Assembly: GCA_907165275.2 (NCBI GenBank)
Contig: OU015649.1
Coordinates: 5,300,001-5,364,000 of the forward strand
Direction of reading: 5' to 3'
DNA length: 64,000 nucleotides
Source of the DNA: Zygaena filipendulae
Lineage: Eukaryota; Arthropoda; Insecta; Lepidoptera; Zygaenidae
The position numbers were made by a program, and so were the translations under genes. Below the pieces are notes generated by a model. That model saw only the letters and a program-made list of their open reading frames with translations, had not been told where the DNA came from and ran no database searches. Numbering within the stretch: position 1 is the stretch's first letter; every line of letters begins with the position of its first letter. Positions 1 through 9,492 of this stretch are shown here, one piece after another.

Positions 1-25
1 GGGCGAAACCGCGGGGCACAACTAG
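1..25 (+). mobile_element. Helitron-like 3' terminus (cut by window edge)
   Basis: Only the 3' end is present: a GGGCGAAACCGCGGGG hairpin remnant, then CACAACTAG and T. This is the terminus shared by all the Helitron-like copies listed below, a short GC stem-loop followed by CTAG and then T. The rest lies outside the window. Confidence 0.6.
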
Positions 26-513
26 TATTAATAAAATTGAATTGCCATTCGTTTGTCTCGCCAAAACTCAAGGATGGCTCGACCAATGTGAATAATTATC
101 TTTTCTGTATCTATACGTTGTCAGGGGTACAGATACAGAGCACAATTTCATGGTGATCGGTTGAGCCGTTCAAGCGTGAAAGCGTAATAAACATAAGAAT
201 TTCGTCCTAAAAATGACGCACGACCCGTGGACCCCATATATTAAGACACTGTCTCGTCTTCTCTCGTGCAATAATATTGGTCCGATAAATTATTCATAAA
301 ATTAATACCAATAAGTAAATAAAATAGCAGACGGCTCTCGGCAAACATGTATACGCAATTAAAAAAATATTGAATTGCGAAAATTACAAGTTTTAATGTC
401 AACATTATTGTTGTACTCGTATTTTTTGTTTCATAATCTATTATATTATTAATTAATTATGCTTTGTCAGACAAAATTTAGACGGGTTTCCAATCGCCCA
501 TTCTTGCAGTGTA

Positions 514-671
514 TCCTTACTAGTATTATAAATGCGAAAGGGAGTTTGTTTGTTTGTGTGTATGTTACACTTTTACGCCGTAACGGGTCAAACGATCATC
601 AGGAACTTTTATACCGGAATTCCCGCCGGAACTCCGAGATTACCGCGGGTAAAACCGCGGGGAACAGCTAG
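514..671 (+). mobile_element. Helitron-like element, subfamily A, complete 158-bp copy
   Basis: It begins TCCTTACTAGTATTATAAATG and ends in the stem-loop CCGCGGGTAAAACCGCGG followed by GGAACAGCTAG, then T. A TC start, a CTAG end, a 3' hairpin and no terminal inverted repeat are hallmarks of non-autonomous Helitrons. The middle carries the usual subfamily A landmarks: a GCGTAA-like block, an ATCATC box and a GGAATTCCCGC box. It has no coding capacity. Confidence 0.75.
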
Positions 672-1313
672 TATTGAAATAAAGAAAATTTTTATAAGTA
701 TTTTCTTCCATTCGTTATGAAATGAATCAATTGCAGTCAATAATTCAACTATAATAACTTCAGTGTTCGGGATTTGTGTTTTACGTAACTGTTTGTGCCA
801 TTGAAATCGTATATATCTAAAGTGATATGTTGTGACTTCCAATAGATTACTCAGCGTGTAGGTTATCGTAGCACTTTGAATTTTGATAAAATATAATGCA
901 TTATGTAGCACGCGATAGTGGATAGGATAAAATGCCATTTTGACAACAACAGGTTATCGTGCGCCCGTGAATAATTACTTTGGGACTCCCCTCATCTGTT
1001 GATAATGTATTTAATGTAAGAAATGAATACTTCGGTAACTAAAGGTACAACTTTTGATGATGAAGGTCCATAGAACTTTTAAAATACTTAAAAGCCATTG
1101 GTTTCTCTTGTTTTCTAATTTCTGTGTTCGAACTGCAGTAAAAAATCTAAACTCCTGAAAATCGAGTGTGCGGTCCGTCACATGGTGATTTGGAATCTTT
1201 TTACCGTTTGGTCTTGAAATGGCGCAAGGTACACTTTTCATTTACTTACCAATAGTTCCCTAAGAAATTTGGTTAATAGACGCTGGCAAAACTATTATAG
1301 TTACTAACAAAAA

Positions 1314-2360
1314 GCGGCCAAGTGCGAGTCGGACTCGCCCAAGAAGGGTTCCGTAGCAGCAAGTAACATAATAATATAAAAGTTCTTGTAGTTCGTTGTA
1401 ACTTTGATCGATGTTTAATAATAGTGTATTTTTTTGCGGTTTACGATTTATGACGTATTAAAAAAAAACTACTTACTAGATCTCGTTCAAACTAATTTTC
1501 GGTGGAAGTTTGCATGGTAATGTACAGGATATCTGGTGGCAGATTTCTATTTTCAAAATTAAATAAAAAAATACTGTGCGATGTGTCATTTCACTGTGAT
1601 TGCATTTTCACGTAAACTCCGTTCCACCAGTTCAATGTTTTCGGGGTCCTTGAAGATCGACTAGGCCCTGGCCGTGGGGTGTTCAAAGCCGAAGCAGTTT
1701 GACGGAACCTCTGCACCCAGGAGCTAATTAAATTCACACTTGGTCCATCACTAATTCGTTGAATATCGAAGTGTGAACAAAATTGTCGACGAGCGATTAC
1801 GTAAGAATCGTTACTCTTGAAAAATGCCTCGATGGCGAACGCGCGATGCTCACCTGACCACTGCGACATTGTGACCGAGAAACCCGCACGATCGGTGATT
1901 CTAATGACACCACCCTCCCCCTGCACCGTTTATTACTTTTTGAAATAATCGTATTTAAAAATGTAAATCTACCACCAGACACCGTGTACATAATTTTTTT
2001 TTTTTGTTTTATCATTCTCTTATTTTAGAAGTTACAAGGGGGGGGGACACATTTTACCACTTTGGAAGTGTCTCTCGCGCAAACTATTCAGTTAAGAAAA
2101 AAATTATATTAGAAACCACACGTATGGGTTTGATGAAAAAAAAAATTTTTGAGCTTCAGTTCTAAGTATGGGGGGACCCCCAAAATTTATTGTTTTTTTC
2201 TCTATTTTTATGTGAAAATCTTAATGCGGTTCACAGAATACATCTACTTACCAAGTTTCAACAGTATAGGTCTTATAGTTTCTGAAAAAAGTGGCTGTGA
2301 CAGACAGACATGACGCATCCATAAGGGTTCCGTTTTTTGCCATTTGACTACGGAACCCTA
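1314..2360. mobile_element. Unclassified lepidopteran interspersed repeat containing a transposase fragment
   Basis: The left end has GCGGCCAAGTGCGAGTCGG followed by AGGGTTCCGTAG. The right end closes with CATTTGACTACGGAACCCTA, so AGGGTTCCGTA (1346-1356) and TACGGAACCCT (2349-2359) are inverted. A second AGGGTTCCGT sits at 2325. I recognise this sequence as a very common lepidopteran repeat but cannot assign its class. A short piece of the same repeat appears near 22120-22195. The interior includes a decayed helix-turn-helix transposase N-terminus on the minus strand and homopolymer runs (1997-2008, 2037-2045). Confidence 0.5.
1591..1869 (-). pseudogene. Transposase N-terminal fragment (DUF4817-like helix-turn-helix)
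   Basis: The minus-strand frame reads MSQWSGEHRAFAIEAFFK, then a QFCSHFDI segment, then SSWVQRFRQTASALN and PRPGPSRSSRTP. This layout (WSxEHRAFAIEAFFK, a short variable stretch, a W-x-x-F-R-x-T-G/A-S-hydrophobic helix, a proline-rich RPGxxRxxRTPE linker) matches the N-terminal DNA-binding region of Tc1/mariner-like transposases annotated as DUF4817. The frame stops soon after the linker, and no DDE/DDD catalytic domain follows on either side. It is a dead fragment inside the repeat at 1314-2360. Confidence 0.6.
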
Positions 2361-2655
2361 AAAATTATATAATGATAATGATAATGAAATATTTATTGCC
2401 ATAATTTTACATTTACACAAACTTAATACTTTAAAAGAATACTTTAAAAGTTGACTCATACAATTCACAAGCAAAATCCAAATAAATCAACAAAAAATTG
2501 GCAATTGGCAATAGGAGTGCATTCAGCGTATGCTGGATGAACATCCTTAATCCAGATGTTCACCCAGCGCTGGTTTTCAATGCACCCCTTGCTCGGACTC
2601 AGAAGTTTTTCCGAGAAAAAAAGTAAAAGTTATAGCGGGTTATCTTATTTACATA

Positions 2656-2987
2656 CAATAGGGATGTTGACTATTATTTAAAATCAAAATTCTAATTAGT
2701 CCGTCAGTTAGAAAATAAAAAAACAATAGACACGTATTTTTTGCTTTTTAAATAAATTAAAAATATACAGAGATAAAACGCATTAAAATTTAGGATGAGG
2801 AGGTCGTGACGTCACTAACCGCAAAACAGCCATACAAACTGTCAGAATAGTGACGTCACGCGAAATTTCAACTCAATATATCGCCGTTATTTTTTGATTA
2901 CGTAAAAAAAGAAAAAATACGTATCAAATATTTTTTAATAATCTACAAGACGGACTAAAAAATAAAAATTAGTCAACATGCCCATTG
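2656..2987 (+). mobile_element. CRE-palindrome MITE, copy 1 (full length)
   Basis: Terminal inverted repeats are CAATAGGGATGTTGACT (2656-2672) and AGTCAACATGCCCATTG (2971-2987). Internal landmarks are a GTCCGTCAGTTAG box, a GACACGTATTTTTTGC box, and two perfect TGACGTCA palindromes at 2807-2814 and 2851-2858. A mirrored [28 protein letters not shown] block follows. No open reading frame. A non-autonomous DNA transposon is the simplest reading; the superfamily is not determined. Confidence 0.7.
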
Positions 2988-4364
2988 TGCAACAAAGATA
3001 CACAACAAATAAACAAAAAAGATTTACCACGTGTGTGTGTGTGTTTGTGAGTGTGCGTGCATGGCCGTGGGTGTGCGTGTGTAAGAGCAGATAATTATTT
3101 GATCTTAAAGGTTGCCTCAAATATCTTAGTATTACGCAACAAAAGAATTTGTTTTAATTTGGTTTTAAAAGCACCGGGACTCAATTTTTTTCTAAATGAG
3201 GGGGGGGGGGGATATTATTCCAAATTTTTGCAGCACTGTATTTGAAGCAACCTTTGTATCCAGCGGTCTTGTGTTTGTGTATGTACATGGTGAGTAGAGT
3301 CGTACTGCGCGTACTGGCTGAGAGGATATCCTTCGTCCAAGTTATTTTATGAAATAGATACTAGATAATATAGTCCTCTTGCCTAGTTTTGAAGTCTGTT
3401 GTGAATCCTTGTGTTGCTAGCGTTGTTTTTCACGATATGGCAATGTTTTATATGATAGATTGGTGGTCATTATTTTTGGAACAGATGTCGCAAATTGATT
3501 TCATCGTAGTAATGTTTTTGTCCGATAAAATATACGATTGATGTCGTTGTCGGCCAGTTTTTGCGTGGGTGCTTCATTCCACATTTTTTGCATGCTTGAC
3601 GCATACCATTTAAAATTGTATCTACTATTTTGTTTTCGCGACAGCTAAAATGTACATATACTCAATATGATGAGTATTTATGATGTCAGCCTGTTACAAT
3701 TCGATTCGCTTGGGCCTCCTAGAAACATAATGAGGGATTTCGGGAGGAACTATTATTTCCTACATAAATATTTTGTAATGTAAATCTGTTGGCAAACCAA
3801 TAAAAAAAAATAGTCCCTCGAAATATCGTTGCAGTTAATGTGCGTATTGTGTCTTTTAAAGTTCTTGTTTTTATTCATAACTTTGTTTCATCCAAATTAA
3901 GAGGCTATGTAAAAAAAAAAAAACGGATATAAATGTTAATTGAGCGTCTATGTAAATTATGATTAAAGCCAAAACACGATTACGATAGGTTTTCTCGTTT
4001 TTTGGCATTTGGCATCAGCACAGATAAAATAATTTTTGTAACTGCCGCGTTTAGTGAGTGCTCTGAGCTCTCACATCGGAAATCGGTACCTAAGTAGGAA
4101 AGTACCATTTGACTCATGGTTTTGGTCACAGTTCAAACCTATACGTACGTATTACGTCTGTGTGTGCTTGCAAATATAAAACAGTGTTGTTTTCACTGTT
4201 TTTGCCTCGCCATTATACAAAATGGCAACCGTTTGTAAAGTGAGTGAATTATACAATTTGCTACTTTGTGGATTTCGGATTCCCCTCGGGAAATCCGGTA
4301 TAATATAATAAATAGGTATCCTATGCGTTAATTCCGTTTGTAATCTGTTTGCTAAATAGGCTAT

Positions 4365-4663
4365 TTGACTAAATTTTTTTTAGTCCGTCTTGTAGATTAA
4401 TAAAAAATATTGGATACGTATTTTTTCTTTTTTTACGTAATCAAAAAATAACGGCGATACATTGAGTTGAAATTTCGCGTGACGTCACAACCCAGTGCAG
4501 TTTGTATGGCGGCTTGTTGCGGTAAGTGACGTCACGAGCCCCCACCCTAAACTTTAATGCGCTTTATCTCTGCGTATTTTCATTTATTTAAAAATAAAAA
4601 AATACGTGTCTAATCTTTTTTAATTTTCTAATTAGAATTTTGATTTAAAAAGTCGTCAACTAT
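4365..4663 (-). mobile_element. CRE-palindrome MITE, copy 2 (reverse orientation)
   Basis: Reads in reverse relative to copy 1, from TTGACTAAATTTTTTTTAGTC to AAAAAGTCGTCAAC. Both TGACGTCA palindromes are present, at 4480-4487 and 4527-4534. The outermost GGGATGTTGAC terminus is partly decayed at the 3' side. Confidence 0.65.
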
Positions 4664-4851
4664 TTCATCCAAATTCGTTCAGTCGTTTGTGTGTGATTGA
4701 GTAATAAACATCCAAACATTGTTACTTCTCATATTTACTACTAATATAATCACGTATCATACTGCAAAAATGTATAAATACATAAAATTTGTATTTATTT
4801 ATTGTGAGCGAACCCCTTTTGTTTTCCACTAACTGTAACATTGTAATGTTT

Positions 4852-5126
4852 ATGAGTTTCGGAATTCCCGCAGGAACTCCCAAGTAGCCTTATTTACTCC
4901 TTATAACATCAGTTAATTAGTAGTGAAAGTCCCGTCAAAATCAGTCCAACCGTTTCAGAGATTCACCCGCATGAGAATTGGAATTTCCGCAGGAACTCCA
5001 ATGTTCTTTTTTTCTTCTCCTTTTTACAATAACAAACACAACAAAAAAATAATTAGCGAAATTGGTCCAGCCGTTCACGCGTGATGCCGTGACCAAGGGA
5101 AATAGGGATTCATTTATAAATAGATG
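4852..5126 (-). mobile_element. Helitron-like element, subfamily B, 3' hairpin lost
   Basis: Reverse orientation. It contains the subfamily B landmarks also seen at 46297-46612, 48053-48352 and 55305-55575: a GGAATTCCCGCAGGAACTCC box, CTCCTTATAACATCAG, a second internal hygro-box pair around 4966-5000, GTCCAGCCGTTCACGCGTGA and the 5'-end signature GACCAAGGGAAATAGG. The CTAG terminus and hairpin cannot be found. Confidence 0.6.
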
Positions 5127-5187
5127 GATCAAGGATTAATTATATTCTTTAGATGGTTGTGGTTTAGACGGGTTTATTGTTGCATTT

Positions 5188-5245
5188 TTAACCGACTTCC
5201 AAAAAGGAGGAGGTTCTATGTTCGATTGTATGTATGTTTTTTTTT
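5188..5245 (+). repeat. Short interspersed repeat, ACTTCCAAAAAGGAGGAGG family
   Basis: Contains TTTTTAACCGACTTCCAAAA followed by AGGAGGAGGTT and ATTGTATGTATG-T(n). The same end occurs at 10831-11049, 18361-18429, 22856-22889 and 47338-47404 in both orientations. It looks like the 3' end of a retroelement, but the class is not determined. Confidence 0.5.
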
Positions 5246-6790
5246 AATGATTAGCTTAGGTCCTCACAGTTCAGCGGCTTACAATTAAGGTCGTCCGATG
5301 CATATGCTTCCTTTTTTCCATTACTTTCCTTTACGAGTGAAAACACTCGTAAGGGAAAGAGTATATTTACTCTGAGGTAGTGGTTTCTTTTGTTTGTAAA
5401 AAGATTTCATTATCAAAGGATAGAAATTATTTATCTGTGTAAGAAGTTAGTACACCATGGTAGGTTTGGAAGTTAATACCTACACCAAGTTATAACGAGA
5501 TGTAGGCGTTTTACGTCATAACTTTTATCGTAAAGTTCGTTAAACGAAAATGGACTCTTGGTATTATACCTACATACGTAAAGATATTTCCAATTTTTAA
5601 ATGAATCTCCGAGTCAGAATGTAAGTTTTAAATGTGAGCCTTAATAATGGATTAATAATTTTATAATATATACACAGACGATAGTAGGTAATAACCTCTA
5701 TAATAATTATGTTATTATTACTACGCACAGATAGACATACATATTTTTATTTAAATGATACTATGTACCACTTGCAACGTATCGAGCGTAAGACATGCGC
5801 AAAATTAAAGATTTCATGCTCGGAATGTGGAAAAGTAATTTGTTAAACAAGATAATATTATCACAGTTTTGTTTTTGCGCTCCATCTTTAAAACGTAGGT
5901 AATTATGTATTCGTTTGAGGTTTTCCAATGGACAAACGAGTCCTCGACGAATACTAATCACATCAAATCCCATATCATTATTTTGAGATGGATCAGCTAT
6001 ACCGTTTGTCGCAGTTGCTCACGGCTTTCAATTTTAATTAGTAATTCCGTCGGGAAAATTTGATTGTACTCGTAGAAAATTATTTTGTTTGTGGCCAACG
6101 GACATAAGCAACCTATGGCTACGTAATGAGTTTTTTTCAAATCTGTCCAGCCAGTAGTAATTGAAATACGACTCTTATAGCCCAGGTCCACGAGTTTAAG
6201 AATTTTCCAATTTCCACAGCCACTCACGATAAGAACGCAATAAACTTGAAGTTTTTGTGCAAAAAAACTTGACTTAATAAGTGACTCAACGCGAAATCAA
6301 GTTTTCACGTAGTCAGACAGACACCTTTATACATACATTTATATCTGTACAGGATTCAAATAACTTGTATACTTACCTCATATAATAATAAAAATATTAC
6401 ACCATTAGCATTTTCATTAATTAGCATAAAATTCTCTAATTGGATCGTTAAAGCGATTAAAATTATGCATAATTTTATTTTACCATTTTTAACAAGTTTT
6501 ATTTCAATTTATATGTATACTAAAAACCTTAGCATCTGAAGCGGTTGGGTTGTACTTAAAATCAATATTATGGAGTACTTTAATTAGAGGTACCTATCTA
6601 AGTTTGACTTATAAGGATTTTTTAATGCTCCTTATGAAATGCAAAGTTATGGATTTTTTATTTTAATCGATATAATTAGTTATTTTGAAATACTTCCATC
6701 TCTGATAGGATTTCATCAAGACATAGAAGTATTTTAGCTTAGATCACGGTTTTTGGTACCTAATTGTATAATATCAGTAAATATCTTAAA

Positions 6791-6981
6791 CTAGCTGTCC
6801 CCCGCGTTTTCACCCACGGTCATTTTGGCGTTCCCGCGGGAATTCCAGGACAAACTATAAGTATAAACCTTCCTCTTGAATCACTCTATCTATCGGTAAA
6901 AACCGCATGAAAATCCGATCAGTAGAGTTTATTGCGAGCAGACAGACGCGGCTGAGGACTTTGTTTTATAATATGTAAGGA
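6791..6981 (-). mobile_element. Helitron-like element, reverse orientation
   Basis: Starts with CTAGCTGTCCCCCGCG, the reverse complement of the 3' hairpin end, and contains GTTCCCGCGGGAATTCC. It runs to TTTTATAATATGTAAGGA, the reverse complement of the TCCTTAC...TATAA 5' end. The middle differs from subfamily A: it has CCTCTTGAATCACTCTATCT, shared with 44303-44430 and, reversed, 30180-30290. Confidence 0.65.
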
Positions 6982-7759
6982 TATTATAAAACGAATTCGA
7001 AATCCGCGTCTGTGTCTGCTTGTTGTTCTTAAATACGCAACAAATTTCGAAATTTTTATGGGGTTTCAACTATAAATTATTATCTACAGAATATCTTCCG
7101 GGAGTTTTATATGTACCTATAATATTAAATATTCTAGTTAAATTCATAAATATAATGAAGAGAAGTTGATGTTTTGAAATCGAGACAAATCCAGATCTTT
7201 GAGCTATAGTATAGAATAGAATTATTTATCAGAAGACGCTGCGCTGGTAGCGACTAGCGTACGCATTAGATACATATTAAATAGTTACATTATTATTATT
7301 AGATAGATACATCAAAATAATGAAAAGAATATTGCACCCGTGCAGAGCCATGAGTAGGTCGCTAGTTACAAAATGAGCTTGGATCCAAAGACTATCTCAT
7401 ATTATTATAGAAGAAGTAGGTATACATTCCTAAGTGGGTACCTATACAGTATACATACCTATTACCTATATTAAGTTTGTCTCATGAGAGGAAAAAGAAG
7501 AGAAACATTAATTTATTTCGTTTACGATCACATTATACGAAAGTATAATGTACTTTAATGCTAGAGAGAAGGTAATCACTACGTGCTTTAATGCCAAATC
7601 AAACAATCGGGGATTGGTCCCATGGAGTACGTCAAATGAATGTCTTTACTCTTTAGTGTAGTGATTACTTTCTCTCTGCTCTTTAGGTAGGTAAAGTATA
7701 AATTAATGACATTATATTCACAGTACGTATTTGACATAACTATTTTCACGCGACGGATT

Positions 7760-8549
7760 TTAAGTAGTTTTGAGCGGATTGATAAGCGTCTATACCGTGT
7801 CCCTTCAAACTTTGACATTGGCAGAATCACCGTCAAATCGGTGGAGCCATAAAACCACAAATTGGATTGGATTGGAGCGGATTGATGTTCCTGGCAGAGT
7901 AACCCGACAGACTGGTAGACTTACCGCCGCACTCAGAGTCGACTTTAATGATTACTTAGTTAAGTATAGATTTTTAAAACAAAATTGCCGCAATCAGAGA
8001 CGTTCAGTAAATTAATGTTAATTGGCATTTAATGGGATGTAACTTAATTAGTTAAATGCCAATTAATATTAATTTATTAAACTTGTCTGATTGCAGCAGT
8101 TTTGTTTTAAAAATCTATACTTAACTAAGTAATCATTAAAGTCGACTCTGAGTGCGGTGGTTAGGGTGGTGCCACGACGGTTGGCACTGATGGACAGAAA
8201 TCCGCGTGTCATTGGTCCTACGTTCTACGAAAAACTACCGAACGAAACCTCGGACGAGAGATTTGTGCGCCGACTGAAAAACTTTTTATTGGATAAATCA
8301 TTGTACTCTGTAAAAGAGTATTTATGACATTATTTATTATTGAGGTTACACTTTATTTAAAAATAAATTGTTTACCTATTTATTTATTTTGGTTTAAGTT
8401 GACATTTTTCGTTAATAGTGTTATCAAATAGTATTATTTCAAACTTTTAATTATATTCACAATCTCTTTAGTGAATTTATTTAATTTTGACATAAAATGT
8501 AAATGTAATTTTTAAAGAGAAAATAAATATCTATCTATCTATCTATCAA
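7760..8549 (+). pseudogene. 3' end of a non-LTR retrotransposon (CR1/Jockey-like) split by a MITE
   Basis: Positions 8184-8327 read ALMDRNPRVIGPTFYEKLP, then a SDERFVRRLKNFLLDK segment and LYSVKEYL before a stop. The P-x-x-FYxKLP, x-FVRRLKNFLL and FYSVxEYL motifs are typical of the last residues of non-LTR reverse transcriptase ORFs. A 3' UTR follows, ending in AATAAATATC and a TATC microsatellite (8530-8549), as in tandem-tailed LINEs. A 237-bp palindromic MITE interrupts the reading frame at 7924-8160. Skipping the MITE and one TTA target copy makes upstream GRVTRQTGRL run in frame into RVVPRRLALMD. The copy is 5' truncated; the left limit is approximate. Confidence 0.65.
7924..8160. mobile_element. 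237-bp palindromic MITE (PIF/Harbinger-like), copy 1
   Basis: Nearly the whole element is one palindrome. Arms start CCGCCGCACTCAGAGTCGAC and return as GTCGACTCTGAGTGCGGTGG. They are about 110 bp each around an AT-rich centre near 8040 that itself contains AATTGGCATTTA inverted. It is flanked by TTA on both sides (7921-7923, 8161-8163), a 3-bp target duplication as made by PIF/Harbinger transposases. It sits in the LINE fragment above. A second copy of exactly the same length lies at 28728-28964. Confidence 0.8.
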
Positions 8550-9318
8550 TTTTATTGAGTAGGTACGTACTGCAGCATCCTGCCTGATTTGCCACAGGCA
8601 TTGGTGGATTGTGATTTGTGATAAATGCATCAATGCAAAATTTCCGCTGGCTTAGTTTTAAATAAACAAATAATGTAGGTATGGATATCAAAATCTAAAT
8701 AACCACTGGACCGATTTTCATAAAATTTACAACGTGTACAACTAATTGGCGAGATATACGTCTTCATCCAATAAAGTACCGGGCATCGAGGGTTCCATAA
8801 AAATTTGTAGGTGTGTAAATAATAATAATATAATAATTGATTTATTTCACAATGTACCCTCAGACGAAATAAAAACTCATTTCGTCTGAGAATGTACCTA
8901 CCTACGTCAATAAATAGCATCTGTTGCCGAACTAGGTGAATAGTTTGACCATTACGGAATTTAGTCTCAGCAGATTACAATATTATGATCGGTTGAGTAG
9001 TTATAAGGCGTGAAAGCTTAACAAACAAAGAAACTCACATTCGCATTTAATACTGTAATAACTCAGACGAATTATTTCATCTGAGTGTAATAAGTAATTA
9101 TTGAATCTTAATAATGACCCTCATTTATTTATAAATAAGTTCAATGTAGTAGGTACTTATAGATAGATAGATAGATAGATAATTCTTTATTGCACACCAA
9201 ATTTTTTTTATTAAGAATGGTAGGTATCTTGTTACTTTTATTCAATTGATAATAATTTTATCTAAGGGTAGACACAAGACAGAAACCAGACACCATTTTA
9301 GTTTAAATATTCTAAACC

Positions 9319-9431
9319 TTTTCTAAAGAAAATTCAAATATACTTATATTTAATATACTTAAGTATACTTATATTTTAATTTTAAAATTTTAAAATTAAA
9401 ATATACTTATATTTTAATTTTCTTTAGAAAA
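9319..9431. repeat. AT-rich imperfect palindrome just upstream of an ultraspiracle exon
   Basis: TTTTCTAAAGAAAATT (9319-9334) is repeated inverted as AATTTTCTTTAGAAAA (9416-9431). The interior is made of ATATACTTATATTT units and a perfect TTTTAATTTTAAAATTTTAA core. The right edge is 61 bp from the splice acceptor of the exon starting at 9493. Confidence 0.6.
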
Positions 9432-9492
9432 ATTAAAAGTGAAAACGTTACAAAAAAACTGAAATTGGCATTTATTTATAACTTTGTTACAG

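Larger units (their letters stand above)
1..9492 (+). other. Exon-free DNA, probably intron upstream of the ultraspiracle exons
   Basis: The first ultraspiracle exon seen at 9493 starts inside the DNA-binding domain, after a codon split 2+1. An exon coding the first zinc finger must therefore lie further 5'. I searched this stretch for a CAICGDRxSGKHYGVY-type sequence or any GC-rich exon-like block and saw none, so it is most simply intron. It holds the repeats listed separately. The pieces between them (about 680-1310, 2990-4360, 5250-6790 and 8550-9310) show only AT-rich DNA, microsatellites at 3030-3080 (GT-rich) and 9157-9181 (AGAT), and short LINE-tail-like stretches such as 2366-2420. 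Confidence 0.6.

Noticed and set aside
5997..6227. 76-codon minus-strand ORF beginning MSGCGNWKILKLVD
   Set aside because: The stretch resembles decayed Helitron-like sequence (TGTCCAGCCAGTAGTAATTG). No domain was recognised.
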